NCBI GenBank assembly: GCA_902493985.1
Contig: CABURR010000003.1
Location: forward strand, 7,386 to 71,385
Length of the DNA stretch: 64,000 nucleotides
Source: an uncultured Collinsella sp.
GTDB lineage: Bacteria > Actinomycetota > Coriobacteriia > Coriobacteriales > Coriobacteriaceae
Direction of reading: 5' to 3'
Under the pieces are notes generated by a model. The model saw only the letters and a program-made list of their open reading frames with translations. It was not told the origin of the DNA and did no database searches. Below are positions 7,979 through 17,388 of the stretch, piece after piece. The translations under genes and the position numbers were made by a program. Within the stretch, counting starts at the first letter, position 1. Each line of letters begins with the position of its first letter.

Positions 7979-9343
7979 TCAGAGCGTGATGATGCCCGAG
8001 ATATCGAGGGCCCGAGCGTCAGCGGCATCGTGCGTGGCAAGCAACAGCATGCGGCCGTCGAGCAAGTCGAGCACGACCTCGGCGCATGCGTCGCGCGCAG
8101 CGGTATCTAGACCGGCAAAGGGTTCGTCCAGAATCACCGCGTCGCCTGGGCACAGCAGGGCTCGGGCGATCTCGACGCGACGGCGCTGCCCGCCCGAGAG
8201 CTCGGCTACGCGGGCATGCACATCGACCCCTGGCACCAACCGGCGTAGCAAGGCCGCAGCACTCGATGCACCCACGCGCGTATCGGCACACACCAGTACG
8301 TTATCCAAGGCAGAAGCGTCCTCGACCAGGCGCACATCCTGAAACACCATGGAGCACGGCGCGCACTCCCCCGCCGCCAGCGCAAGCAACGTCGACTTGC
8401 CCATGCCCGAAGCGCCCATCACACAGATACGCCCACCCGCAGTCACGTTGAGCACCAGCCCGTCGAGCGCCGGCGCCCAGGGCGCGCGATCGCCCACGGC
8501 GAACGCAAGCTCCGCAGCAGCCCCGCCGCCAGCAGAGCCGCCCGCACGCCCATGCGCCCGCACGGCCGCGCGCCACGCCACGGGTCCCGAAACCCGCAGC
8601 AGCCACACAAGCACGTGCTCACACGCCCACGAGGCGGCAACGACCAGCACGGTCCACGCCAGCAGATCAGCCGTCTCAATCAAAAGCTTTGCCTGATAGA
8701 TGCGCTCCCCCACGGTGCCCACCGCCATGCCGATCAGCTCGGCTGCCACGCCGGCCTTCCAGCTCATGCCAATCACGGTACGGGCGCACGAAAGCACAAA
8801 CGGCAGGACTTCGCGCCAGGTATGAGCGCAAAACAGTCGCCAGCCCCGCACGCCATGCAGGCGGAACATCTGCTCCAGCGGCTTATCCACTTGCGCCAAG
8901 CCCTCGGCCAGCGAAAAATACACGCCCGGCAGCGCCATCAAAAAGACTGCCGCGATGCTCACGCGCGCCGACCCCAGCCAAATGAGCAGCAGGACCACCA
9001 CGCAGGCGACCGGCGTCGCCTTTACAAACGACAGCGCCGGCGCCACCAGGCGGGAGAACGTCCGCGACCGCACCGAGACTCCCGCCAGCACGCCGCCGCA
9101 CACCGCGGCAAGCGCCAGCCCGCCCAGTATCCGCGCACCCGAGCCCGCCAGAATCACCCACGTGCCGGCATCGCACGCCAGCCGCAGCAACGCCACCACG
9201 ACAGCGCCCGGCCCCGGCAAGATCAGCGGCTGCGCCACCAGCGCCGCCGCGAAGACCCACATGGCAAGCCAAAAGGCGGCAACGGCACCTGCTGCCGCCA
9301 CCGCCTTCATGCGCTCTGTCATTTGTCGAGCAAACGCACGCAC
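7979..9343 (-). CDS. ABC importer, permease and ATPase fused (NitT/TauT type)
   Basis: A 454-residue protein that joins what are normally two genes. Residues 1 to about 260 are an SsuC/TauC-like permease (about six hydrophobic segments; the EAA-like loop includes GVRGWRLFCAHTWREVLPFV). Residues from about 280 are an SsuB/TauB-like ATPase: Walker A GASGMGKST, signature LSGGQRRR, Walker B AVILDEP, switch His in LATHD. The ATPase is short for the family. Start GTG at 9343, with GGAG six bases upstream, three bases after the lipoprotein gene. It lies at the end of the hydrogenase operon. Substrate unknown; sulfonate, nitrate and pyrimidine-precursor importers share this fold. Confidence 0.85.
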   Translation of the reverse strand: MRAFARQMTERMKAVAAAGAVAAFWLAMWVFAAALVAQPLILPGPGAVVVALLRLACDAGTWVILAGSGARILGGLALAAVCGGVLAGVSVRSRTFSRLVAPALSFVKATPVACVVVLLLIWLGSARVSIAAVFLMALPGVYFSLAEGLAQVDKPLEQMFRLHGVRGWRLFCAHTWREVLPFVLSCARTVIGMSWKAGVAAELIGMAVGTVGERIYQAKLLIETADLLAWTVLVVAASWACEHVLVWLLRVSGPVAWRAAVRAHGRAGGSAGGGAAAELAFAVGDRAPWAPALDGLVLNVTAGGRICVMGASGMGKSTLLALAAGECAPCSMVFQDVRLVEDASALDNVLVCADTRVGASSAAALLRRLVPGVDVHARVAELSGGQRRRVEIARALLCPGDAVILDEPFAGLDTAARDACAEVVLDLLDGRMLLLATHDAADARALDISGIITL

Positions 9344-9346
9344 GGG

Positions 9347-10390
9347 CTACTCCATGTAGTAGAAATCATCGGCCGGGAGCTTGCCGCCCACGGCGCTCGC
9401 GTCCGCATCGGCCAGCACCTGCAGGTACCCACCGAGCGCCGCCTTCATATCCTTCCCCGTCTGGCATACAAGCATGCACCCGGGAATCGCCTTTTCGGCA
9501 ATCGTGGCGTTATCCACGATGCCCGCATCGACCACGGCCTGAGCCCAGTCTGCCGGCGCCGCATTGACGGCCTTCACGCTCGCCTCATGGCAGCTCAGGA
9601 ATTCCGCCACAGCCTCGGGATGTTCTTCGGCAAAGGCCCGGCGCACCACGGTCGCACCCGTCAGCAAACGGGAGCCCGTGTCACCCGCCAGCTCATCCCA
9701 CACATCAGTCAGACTTACCGGTGCTGAAAGCTTGCCTTCGCTCTTTGCGATGGCAGCGGTCTTGAACGGCTCCGGCAGCACGCCCACGGCAGAAGGATCG
9801 GCAAGCAGCGCCGACAGTACCTCGGTGGGCTCGCTCTTAAACTCAAGCGCCACCTGGCCGGTCAGTCCCGCGCGCTCCAGCAGGTAGTTCATAACGTACT
9901 CCGGCGTGGTGCCTTTGCCCGTCATGTAGACGGTGCGACCCGCCAGGTCGCCAAACGAGGTCATGCCCGCGTCGCCCGTCACCACATTCAGCACGCCCAG
10001 CGTGTTGATGTCGATGACTTGCACTGCACCCTCGGTCTTGTTGTAGAGAACGCTCGCCACGTTGGCGGGCACCAGGGCAATGTCGACATCGCCCTGAATG
10101 ACCTTGGGCACGACCTCGTCGGCCGCGGCGCTGATCGCAAAGTCGAAATCGTTGTCCGTGGCACCGTCGGCAGCCTGGTCCATAAACTGCACCAGGCCAA
10201 TCGAGGTCGGCCCCTTGAGCGAGGCGACGTGCACCTCGACCGGCTCGGCAGCGGCACCGTCAGCGGCAGACCCGACAGCCGAGCCCGCAGCAGACCCGCC
10301 ACCACAGCCAGCCAGCGCGAGCGACAACGCGCCCGCAGCAAGTGCCGAGGCAAATCCCCGGCGCGTCATCTCAACATCAAACGCGCGCAT
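9347..10390 (-). CDS. ABC importer substrate-binding lipoprotein (NMT1/THI5-like)
   Basis: A 347-residue exported lipoprotein. The N-terminus has a twin-arginine-like TRRGF followed by a hydrophobic stretch and the lipobox LALAGC, then a Gly/Ser/Ala linker. The mature part resembles SsuA/TauA/NMT1 binding proteins (IGLVQFMDQA; later DIALVPANVASVLYN and GTTPEYVMNYLLERAGL). Start ATG at 10390 begins two bases after the hydrogenase stop, and its stop is three bases before the fused permease-ATPase, so the three are surely one transcript. It delivers an unidentified small ligand to that importer. Confidence 0.85.
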   Translation of the reverse strand: MRAFDVEMTRRGFASALAAGALSLALAGCGGGSAAGSAVGSAADGAAAEPVEVHVASLKGPTSIGLVQFMDQAADGATDNDFDFAISAAADEVVPKVIQGDVDIALVPANVASVLYNKTEGAVQVIDINTLGVLNVVTGDAGMTSFGDLAGRTVYMTGKGTTPEYVMNYLLERAGLTGQVALEFKSEPTEVLSALLADPSAVGVLPEPFKTAAIAKSEGKLSAPVSLTDVWDELAGDTGSRLLTGATVVRRAFAEEHPEAVAEFLSCHEASVKAVNAAPADWAQAVVDAGIVDNATIAEKAIPGCMLVCQTGKDMKAALGGYLQVLADADASAVGGKLPADDFYYME

Positions 10391-10392
10391 CG

Positions 10393-12204
10393 CTAGCACG
10401 CCCTCTCGTTGGGCATCGACCAGGCGTGATGGTCGGTATGCAGCAGCTCCTCGGCCAGCGGCGAGAGCGGCTCGCCCAAGAACTCGCGGTAGCACGCCTG
10501 AACATCGGGATTCTCGTGCGAGAAGCGAATGTCCGCAGCGGCATCCAGGCCCCACAGCACCTGACCGCGCTCGGCCGCCAGCTCGCAGCCGTCGTGGATG
10601 GGCTGACCGCCGCCACCGACGCAGCCGCCCGGGCACGCCATGACCTCAACGAAGTCATAGCTCACGCGGCCGTCGCGAATCGCGTCGAGCAGACGGGCGG
10701 CGTTGCCCAGCCCGTGTGCCACGGCGACGCGCACCTTGGTGCCATCGATATCGGCCACGGCATCCTTCCAGCCGTCCAGGCCGCGCACATCGGTAAAGAA
10801 GTCGGCGTCGGGGTTCTTGCCCGTCACCAGGTAATAGGCCGAGCGCACGGCGGCCTCCATCACACCGCCCGTGGCGCCAAAGATCACACCCGCGCCCGTG
10901 CCAAAGCCCAGCGGCGTGTCGAGAGGCTCCTCGACCAGCGTGTCCACGCTCACGTGGCTTGCGCGGATCATGCGCACCATCTCGCGCACCGTCAGTGCAA
11001 CGTCCACATCGGGCGTGCCGTCCTCACCCACCATGCTCGGCAGCGCGCACTCGGCCTTCTTGGCCGTGCACGGCATCACGGACACCACAAACAGGCGCTC
11101 GGGCTCCACACCCAGCACCTTGGCGTAGTACGTCTTGGCAATAGCGCCGAACATCTGCTGCGGCGACTTGGACGTGGACAGGCTGTCGACAAACTCGGGG
11201 TAACGTGCCTTCACAAAGCGCACCCAGCCCGGGCAGCAGCTCGTAAACATGGGCCAGCCGCGACTATCGCCCTCACCCTTAGCGACGGCGCCCAGGCGCT
11301 CGAGCAGCTCGGAGCCCTCCTCCATAATGGTGAGATCGGCCGAGAAGTCGGTGTCGAACACGTACTCAAAGCCAACGCGGCGCAGCGCGCAAGCCAGGCG
11401 CTCGACGGTAGCCTCCTCGCGCGGAATGCCGAGCTCCTCGCCCCAGGCACTACGCACGGCCGGCGCGATCTGCACCAGCACGATCTTGTCGGGATCGGCG
11501 ATGGCGTCGAACACGGTCTCGGTGTCGTCACGCTCGCGCAGGGCGCCCGTCGGGCAATGCGTGATGCACTGACCGCACGCGACGCAATCGGTCTTGCCGA
11601 TCGGCGCACGCCCACGGGTGCCCACGGCGGTATGCGTGGCGCGGTTGGTCAGGTCCCAAATCCCTAAGCCCTGTACGCTCTCGCACACCTTGATGCAGCG
11701 CATGCATTTGATGCACTTGTCGTTATCACGGATGATGGGGAAATCGAAGTCCCAGCCCTCACGCGCCAGGTGCTGCTCGTACGGCAGATAGAAGATGCCC
11801 AGGTCGTTGGCGATGGTCTGCAGGTTGCAGTTACCGCTGCGTACGCAGCTCGTACAGCGCGAGTCGTGCTGGGACAGCAGCAGTTGCACGTTGGTGCGAC
11901 GCGCCTCGCGGGCCTTGGGGCTGTTAGTGTGGACCACCATGCCGTCGAGCACGTAGTTGTTGCAGGCGGCAACCAGCTGGTCGCAGCCCTCAACCTCGAC
12001 CACGCACACGCGACAACCGCCGATCTCGTTTAGATTGCGCAGGTAGCACAGGGTGGGAATCTGGATGCCGACGGACTTGGCCGCGTCCAGGATCGTGGTG
12101 TGCTCGGGCGCCACGACCTCGCAATTATCGATAGTGAGCTTGACCATGTTGAGTGCTCCGCTTTCGGTGTTGTCGCTGACAGTGGGGTTGTTGAGCTCTA
12201 CCAT
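10393..12204 (-). CDS. hydA: [FeFe] hydrogenase catalytic subunit
   Basis: A 603-residue [FeFe] hydrogenase. Order of domains: N-terminal [2Fe-2S] ferredoxin domain (GGCRVC), a His-ligated cluster (HDSRCTSCVRSGNCNLQ), two [4Fe-4S] clusters (CIKCMRCIKVC, CVACGQCITHC), and the H-cluster domain with signatures TSCCPGW (L1), MPCTAKKAE (L2) and MACPGGCVGGGGQP (L3). It interconverts protons and H2 in the cytoplasm. Start ATG at 12204 (GGAGG upstream, 7-base overlap with the partner gene); ATG 12147, where homology begins, is the alternative. Together with the upstream flavoprotein it probably exchanges electrons with NAD(P)H and ferredoxin. Maturases HydEFG are not in the window. Confidence 0.95.
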   Translation of the reverse strand: MVELNNPTVSDNTESGALNMVKLTIDNCEVVAPEHTTILDAAKSVGIQIPTLCYLRNLNEIGGCRVCVVEVEGCDQLVAACNNYVLDGMVVHTNSPKAREARRTNVQLLLSQHDSRCTSCVRSGNCNLQTIANDLGIFYLPYEQHLAREGWDFDFPIIRDNDKCIKCMRCIKVCESVQGLGIWDLTNRATHTAVGTRGRAPIGKTDCVACGQCITHCPTGALRERDDTETVFDAIADPDKIVLVQIAPAVRSAWGEELGIPREEATVERLACALRRVGFEYVFDTDFSADLTIMEEGSELLERLGAVAKGEGDSRGWPMFTSCCPGWVRFVKARYPEFVDSLSTSKSPQQMFGAIAKTYYAKVLGVEPERLFVVSVMPCTAKKAECALPSMVGEDGTPDVDVALTVREMVRMIRASHVSVDTLVEEPLDTPLGFGTGAGVIFGATGGVMEAAVRSAYYLVTGKNPDADFFTDVRGLDGWKDAVADIDGTKVRVAVAHGLGNAARLLDAIRDGRVSYDFVEVMACPGGCVGGGGQPIHDGCELAAERGQVLWGLDAAADIRFSHENPDVQACYREFLGEPLSPLAEELLHTDHHAWSMPNERAC

Positions 12205-14030
12205 TCCAGGTTCCTCCCTCCGCGGAACGCGCCAAAGCCAAAGTGGTCGCAACGCAGGCAGCGGCTTGCCTCCTGGCGTGCCTCCTCCTCGGTAAGGCCC
12301 TGCTCGACCAGATTCCAATCGTGGATGCGCTCGCCGGCCTCGCGCTCGCCCAGCTCGCAGCGGCCGCACTCGTGCTTGCCCTTAAACTGTACGGTCGGCA
12401 GCTCAACGTCAAGCTTGATCTTGTGGTCAAAGCCCAGATAGCGGTCGATATTTGCCGAAGCAACGCGGCCGGCGTTGATGGCCCGGATGACGGTGGCGGG
12501 ACCGGTCTGGCAGTCGCCGCCACTAAAGAGGCCATCGAAGTTAGGCACGGCGCCATCCGAATCGGTGATGACGCAGCCCCACTTGCAGGCAATGCCCATC
12601 TCCTCAAACGGTTTGGAATCGATGTCCTGGCCAATGGCCACAAACACGCGCTCGCAGGGAATGACGCGCTCGGGTGTGGCGGCGGCACGCGGGGCCGGAC
12701 GCCCACGACGGGGCTCGCCGATAATCTGCGGCTGCACGCGCAGGCCGCTCACGCGACCGTCCTCGCCCGTCTCGATACCGAGCGGGGCCGTGAGCTCCAG
12801 AACCTCGCAGCCCTCGGCCTGGGCGCCGGCAATCTCGGCATCCTGGGCCGTCATGTCGCAGATGCGACGGCGGTAGACGATGCTCACCTTTTCGGCACCG
12901 CAGCGCACGGCAGAGCGCGCCACGTCCATGGCCACGTTGCCGCCGCCGATGACGCACACGCGCTGACCGCTCAGGTCGGGCAGCTCGTCGTCGCCGATGG
13001 CGCGCAGCATCTTGACGGCCGACTCCACGCCGGGCGCCTCTTCGCCCGGAAGGCCGAGCTTCTTATCGCTGTGGGCGCCAATGGCCAGATAAACGGCATC
13101 GAACTCGTCGCGCAGGCGGGCAAGCTCCTCGCCATTGACGGAGTGGTCGAGTTCCACTTCGATACCGGCGCTCAAGATCCAGTCGATCTCGGCCTGCAGG
13201 CGCTCGCGCGGCAGACGGTAGCTGGGGATGCCGTAGCGTAGCATGCCGCCCAAGTGGTGGCGCTGCTCAAAAATGGTCACCTTGTGGCCCATCACGGCCA
13301 GGTAGTAGGCGCAGGAAAGACCGGCCGGGCCGCCGCCAATCACGGCGACGCGCTTACCGGTGTTGTCGGCCACGCTGGGCTTGTAATCGTTGAGGTCGCT
13401 GTGCTCAACGGCAAAACGCTTGAGGGCGAGGATGTTCATGGGATCGTCGACCATGCCGCGACGGCAGTGCATCTCGCAGGGATGCTCGCACACCAGGCCG
13501 CAAACGAGCGGCAGCGGGTTGTTCTTGCGGATGACCTTGACGGCATCGGCATAGCGGCCGGCCTCGACCAGCGAAATGTAACCGGGAATGTCGACGTGCG
13601 CCGGGCAGCCCGAGACGCACGGGACGCGGGCCTCGCGGTCAAAGCCACAGGAGTGCTCGCGGATGTGGTGCTCAAAATCGTCGCGAAAACCGCGAATGGC
13701 CGTAAGCGCCATGGCGCCGGCCTCGTAACCGATGGCGCAGTCGCTCGAAAGATAGATGGTGCGGGCGGTGCGCTCGATCAGATTGAGCGTGGACTCGTCG
13801 GCGCGGCCCTCGAGCACATCGGCGAGCAGGTCGCTCAGCGCGCTCAGGCCCACGCGGCAGGGCGTGCACTTGCCGCAGCTCTGGGTGGAGCACAGGTTGA
13901 CGAGCGCCGCCGTAAACTCGACGGGACACGGGGCGAGCGAACTCACCGCCAGACGGCGTCCAAGCGCATCGTGCAGGTCGTCCATGACGGCCTGAGCGTG
14001 GCTGCGTTCCATTACGTGCAGTCGAGCCAT
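12198..14030 (-). CDS. Hydrogenase-partner flavoprotein: NuoF C-terminal fused to GltD-like domain
   Basis: A 610-residue fusion. Residues 1 to about 110 carry the C-terminal iron-sulfur region of NuoF/HydB (STQSCGKCTPCRVGL). The rest is a GltD/NfnB-like FAD- and NAD(P)H-binding oxidoreductase: cysteine region CVSGCPAHVDIPGYI and CGLVCEHPCEMHC, FAD motif GGGPAGLSCAYYLAVMG, NAD(P) motif GGGNVAMDVARSA, and a late FAD site (GLFSGGDCQTGPATV). Start ATG at 14030 with AGGGGA upstream. First gene of the operon with hydA. Likely passes electrons between NAD(P)H and the hydrogenase; possible bifurcation with ferredoxin is inference. It lacks the FMN/NADH domain of true NuoF. Confidence 0.9.
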   Translation of the reverse strand: MARLHVMERSHAQAVMDDLHDALGRRLAVSSLAPCPVEFTAALVNLCSTQSCGKCTPCRVGLSALSDLLADVLEGRADESTLNLIERTARTIYLSSDCAIGYEAGAMALTAIRGFRDDFEHHIREHSCGFDREARVPCVSGCPAHVDIPGYISLVEAGRYADAVKVIRKNNPLPLVCGLVCEHPCEMHCRRGMVDDPMNILALKRFAVEHSDLNDYKPSVADNTGKRVAVIGGGPAGLSCAYYLAVMGHKVTIFEQRHHLGGMLRYGIPSYRLPRERLQAEIDWILSAGIEVELDHSVNGEELARLRDEFDAVYLAIGAHSDKKLGLPGEEAPGVESAVKMLRAIGDDELPDLSGQRVCVIGGGNVAMDVARSAVRCGAEKVSIVYRRRICDMTAQDAEIAGAQAEGCEVLELTAPLGIETGEDGRVSGLRVQPQIIGEPRRGRPAPRAAATPERVIPCERVFVAIGQDIDSKPFEEMGIACKWGCVITDSDGAVPNFDGLFSGGDCQTGPATVIRAINAGRVASANIDRYLGFDHKIKLDVELPTVQFKGKHECGRCELGEREAGERIHDWNLVEQGLTEEEARQEASRCLRCDHFGFGAFRGGRNLEW

Positions 14031-14217
14031 AAGATCCCCTCTCACATGGCAGCCCGGAGGCGAGGCCGGGCGAAGTTGCTACACGCACAACACTGACCTA
14101 AAAAGTTGTTAGGTCTCCACGCAGTTCGGCAGGCGGTATGAAAAGTCACCCTCGGCGGTGAAATAGAACATTACCGCAGATAAATGCCATATTTGATAAA
14201 ACGCGTTACCAAATGAC

Positions 14218-14253
14218 AATGCCCCGCCCACGCAATCACGTGGACGGGGCATT
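14218..14253 (-). terminator. Terminator of the alpha-glucoside operon
   Basis: A 15-bp stem with one mismatch (14218-14232 with 14239-14253) and a 6-base loop lies 34 bases past the stop of the glucosidase gene. The rest of the 256-base gap to the hydrogenase operon must hold the promoter of that operon, but no clear -35/-10 pair could be picked. Confidence 0.65.
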
Positions 14254-14286
14254 GCTCCAGGCATGCGGTCAGCGACCCTGTTGCTT

Positions 14287-15669
14287 TTACTTAAGCTCGG
14301 GCCAGTAACCCTTGTTGGCCTCGATCATGTCGTCGAGAACTTCCTTGGCGACCTTCATCGACGGCACGGTCTTGTTCAGCGTAAAGGCCTTGAGCGCCTT
14401 CTCGTACGAACCCTCGATCGTAGCCTCGACCACGAGCTTCTCGGAGTTCAGCTGCTGCATCATGAGGCCCTGCTGGAACAGCGGAATGTTGTCGCGACTG
14501 ATGACCTCGGGGCCGTTCTTGCCAATGTAGGCAGGCAGCTCGACCATAGCGTCGTAGGGCATATTGGGGATAGCGCCCTTGTTCTCGCAAATGACCAGGA
14601 AGCGCTGCTTGGTGTCGTTCTTCAGAGCGATAGCCAGGTCAGCAATCCAGTCGCCGTGGCTGCCCGCATAGAACGTGCTCTCGTCGATCTCGCCCGTCTT
14701 CTCGTAGTGGTCGATGCCGTCGAAGAGGTTCTTCTCGCGCGTCTCCTCAACCTCATTCGCACGGGTGCGCTCGGGGTTGGAATGCTCGACGAACTCCTTC
14801 TGCTGCAGGTAGTAGTTCAGATACGTGTTAGGCAGGTACTCCGGGAAGCACTCCATGATCTCGTACTCGCCCTTCCAGACGTAGTACCAGCTGCCCTTGG
14901 TGTGGCGGTTCTGCTCGGGGTGCTCGTCAGTGGCCTCCTCGGGCTTCTTTGCCATGAGCGAGCCCATGCCCTTGAGGTAGGAGTCGGGCAGCAGGATCTG
15001 GTGCTCCTTGATGTACTCGCGCAGCTGCGGGAGCACCTCCTCGCCCTTGTGGCGGATCGAGGTGAACCAGCCAAAGTGGTTGAGGCCAAAGTAATCGTAC
15101 TCGACATCCTTCTTGTCGATATCGAGCGCGGCGCAAACCACGTCGATGATCGCGATCGGCATGTCGCAGATGTTGATGATGCGAGCGTTGGGACGCAGCA
15201 CGCGGCAGCCCTCGGAGACGATGGCGGCAGGGTTGGAGTAGTTGAGAATCCAGTAGTCCTTCTTGGCGTACTTCTCAACGTCATCGATCAGCTCGACCAT
15301 GGGGAAGATGGTGCGCATGCCGTAGGCAAGGCCGCCGCAACCGCAGGTCTCCTGACCAACGCAGCCGTGACGCAGCGGAATCTTCTCGTCCTGCTCGCGC
15401 ATGGCGTAGCCGCCCACGCGCATCTGGGCAAACACGAAGCTCGCGTCGGTAAAAGCCGTCTCTTTGTCGGTGGTCACCGTGAGCTTGATGTCCAGGCCGA
15501 GGTCCTCGTGCAAAATCCAGTCCACGAGCACGCCGATCTTGCGCTGGCGCTCCTCGTTGATGTCGTACAGACGAATCTCGTCAACGTCGAGCTCGTCCTT
15601 GCGCAGGGCGATGGACTTGACGATGCCGGGGGTAAAGGTGGATCCGCCACCACACAGAGTAATGATCAT
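14287..15669 (-). CDS. malH: 6-phospho-alpha-glucosidase, GH4 family
   Basis: A 460-residue glycoside hydrolase of family 4, which uses NAD+ and Mn2+ in a redox-elimination mechanism. Seen: N-terminal nucleotide loop CGGGSTFTPG, metal-site segments ICDMP and GLNHFGW. The CDMP motif is the known marker of GH4 enzymes acting on alpha-linked 6-phosphoglucosides (GlvA/MalH); beta-specific members have CN-type variants. It would split phosphorylated maltose or related sugars delivered by the PTS protein encoded just upstream (3-base gap). Start ATG at 15669. Last gene of the operon. Whether the substrate is maltose, trehalulose or another isomer cannot be read from sequence. Confidence 0.93.
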   Translation of the reverse strand: MIITLCGGGSTFTPGIVKSIALRKDELDVDEIRLYDINEERQRKIGVLVDWILHEDLGLDIKLTVTTDKETAFTDASFVFAQMRVGGYAMREQDEKIPLRHGCVGQETCGCGGLAYGMRTIFPMVELIDDVEKYAKKDYWILNYSNPAAIVSEGCRVLRPNARIINICDMPIAIIDVVCAALDIDKKDVEYDYFGLNHFGWFTSIRHKGEEVLPQLREYIKEHQILLPDSYLKGMGSLMAKKPEEATDEHPEQNRHTKGSWYYVWKGEYEIMECFPEYLPNTYLNYYLQQKEFVEHSNPERTRANEVEETREKNLFDGIDHYEKTGEIDESTFYAGSHGDWIADLAIALKNDTKQRFLVICENKGAIPNMPYDAMVELPAYIGKNGPEVISRDNIPLFQQGLMMQQLNSEKLVVEATIEGSYEKALKAFTLNKTVPSMKVAKEVLDDMIEANKGYWPELK

Positions 15670-15672
15670 TGT

Positions 15673-17289
15673 TTACTGCTCCTTCTCAATTGCGTTTTCG
15701 ACCTTGTCGCGCATCTCGGCGACCTTCATGCCAAAGATAATCTGGATATTGTTGCCGTTGCGGTTGATGCCGCTGTTGGGCACGTGGTTGATGAGGTTCT
15801 CATCGATGAGGTCCGGGTTCTTAACGTTCACACGAAGACGCGTAAAGCAGTTCTCGAGCTCCTCGATGTTGTCCTTGCCACCAAGACCCGCGACCAGGTC
15901 GGCAATACCTGCATCGACGCCCTCTGCGGGAGCTGCGGCAACAGCGCCCTGCTTCACCGCGACAGACGCGGCGGCCTCGCCCTCGGCAACGGACTCAGCA
16001 AGCTCGGACTCTTCCTCGCGACCAGGGGTGTGAAGGTTGAGCTTCTTAATAAGGAAGGTGAAGAGGAAGAAGTACAGAGCGGCGTTGACGACTCCAAGCA
16101 CCAGCATAACCGGCCAGTTGGTCTTATCGACACCGAGAACCAGGTTGGAAACCACGATGTTGATGATGCCGCCTGCAGTCGAAGCGGGCACGGAGAGAAC
16201 CTTGAGCAGGACCAGGAAGATGCCGGAAAGAACCGAGTGAACGACAAAGAGCACGGGAGCGACAAAGACAAAGAGGAAGTCCATGGGCTCGGTCACGCAG
16301 GAGAGCACGGCGGTGATGATCAGCGGGATAATGACAGCCTTGGTCTTGTCCTTGTTTCCCTTGTAAGCAGTGAAGATAAAGGCGAGGCCGATGCCGATGT
16401 AGGGCCACAGGTTGTTGAAGGTGTAGCTGTTGAAGTAGGTGCTATCGGAGAAGGGCTGGCCCGTCATTGCCATCTCGGCAACACGGATGGGATAGGCACC
16501 GGCGATAACCTGATCACCCAGCGTAAGGGTGCCGCCCACATCGGAGAACTGGAACGGGGTGTAGATGAGGTGGTGCAGACCGGTGGGAACGAGCAGCTTG
16601 TTGAGCATGCCGTAGATAAACAGACCGATGTTGCCCGACTCCTTAATGATGCCGGCGACGGAGGAGATGGCACCCTGAACCGGAGGCCAAACGATGCAGA
16701 AGCCAGCGCGCATGATCCAGGAGATGATGATCATGATCAGGAACGGGAAGCGAACGCCCGAGAACATCGAAAGGGCAATGGGGAACTGCTTGTTCGAGTA
16801 CTTGTTGAACACGGCACCGGTGATGCAACCAAGGATGATGCCGCCAAACACGCCGGTATCGAGCACCTGAATGCCCATAACGGTGGCCTGGCCGGTTCCG
16901 GTAAGGCCGAGCATGCCGCTCGCATCGGCAAGAGAGCCGGTGGCGTTGAGCACGATGTTGTTAGCCTGCAGGAACAGGAAGAACGACATCAGGGCGATCA
17001 GCGAAGCATGGCCCTTGTTCTTCTTTGCCATGGCGCCGGCGATGCCAACGCAGAACAGAATCGAGAGGTTGTTGATGATAAACATCAGCGACTGATAGAC
17101 AACGGCGCCCACAAGCTGGAACGGACCGGAGCCCAGCACGGGGACCAAAGCGCAGATGGTCTTGTTGGTCAGAATGATGCCCACGATGAGCAGGATGCCG
17201 GCAACCGAGAGATACATCATCGGCTGGACGATCGACTTCGCGAACACCTCCAACGGCGCTTTGAAATTGAACTTCTTTTTTGCGGTCAT
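15673..17289 (-). CDS. PTS alpha-glucoside transporter, EIICB
   Basis: A 538-residue PTS permease. Residues 1 to about 430 form the membrane EIIC domain of the glucose/maltose class, with about ten hydrophobic segments and the conserved GLHHLIYTPFQ and TEPMDFLFVFVAP. A Glu/Ala-rich linker leads to a C-terminal EIIB domain with the phosphorylated cysteine in ELENCFTRLRV. Start ATG at 17289 (GGGGAG upstream). It imports and phosphorylates an alpha-glucoside, using the separate EIIA encoded two genes upstream, and hands the product to the GH4 enzyme. All four genes lie on one strand; a gap of about 100 bases separates it from licT. Confidence 0.93.
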   Translation of the reverse strand: MTAKKKFNFKAPLEVFAKSIVQPMMYLSVAGILLIVGIILTNKTICALVPVLGSGPFQLVGAVVYQSLMFIINNLSILFCVGIAGAMAKKNKGHASLIALMSFFLFLQANNIVLNATGSLADASGMLGLTGTGQATVMGIQVLDTGVFGGIILGCITGAVFNKYSNKQFPIALSMFSGVRFPFLIMIIISWIMRAGFCIVWPPVQGAISSVAGIIKESGNIGLFIYGMLNKLLVPTGLHHLIYTPFQFSDVGGTLTLGDQVIAGAYPIRVAEMAMTGQPFSDSTYFNSYTFNNLWPYIGIGLAFIFTAYKGNKDKTKAVIIPLIITAVLSCVTEPMDFLFVFVAPVLFVVHSVLSGIFLVLLKVLSVPASTAGGIINIVVSNLVLGVDKTNWPVMLVLGVVNAALYFFLFTFLIKKLNLHTPGREEESELAESVAEGEAAASVAVKQGAVAAAPAEGVDAGIADLVAGLGGKDNIEELENCFTRLRVNVKNPDLIDENLINHVPNSGINRNGNNIQIIFGMKVAEMRDKVENAIEKEQ

Positions 17290-17388
17290 AGCGGTACTCC
17301 CCTTCCTTTTCCGCAAATTAAGACAGATGTGCCCTAGACAAGACTGTGAGCCTTGCCTTATATCAATCGATGTGTGGGCACGTTATGC

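Noticed and set aside
9347..10390. Thiamine-precursor (HMP) importer identity
   Set aside because: The NMT1/THI5-like fold covers many ligands; there is no THI box or thiamine gene nearby, so the substrate cannot be named.
14155..14166. Degenerate half copy of the 67-bp element
   Set aside because: Only GCGGTGAAATAG matches and no partner arm follows; too short to support.
14263..17337. 1024-residue plus-strand open frame
   Set aside because: Antisense shadow of the PTS and glucosidase genes; it has no ribosome site or domain, and high GC at third positions keeps such frames open.
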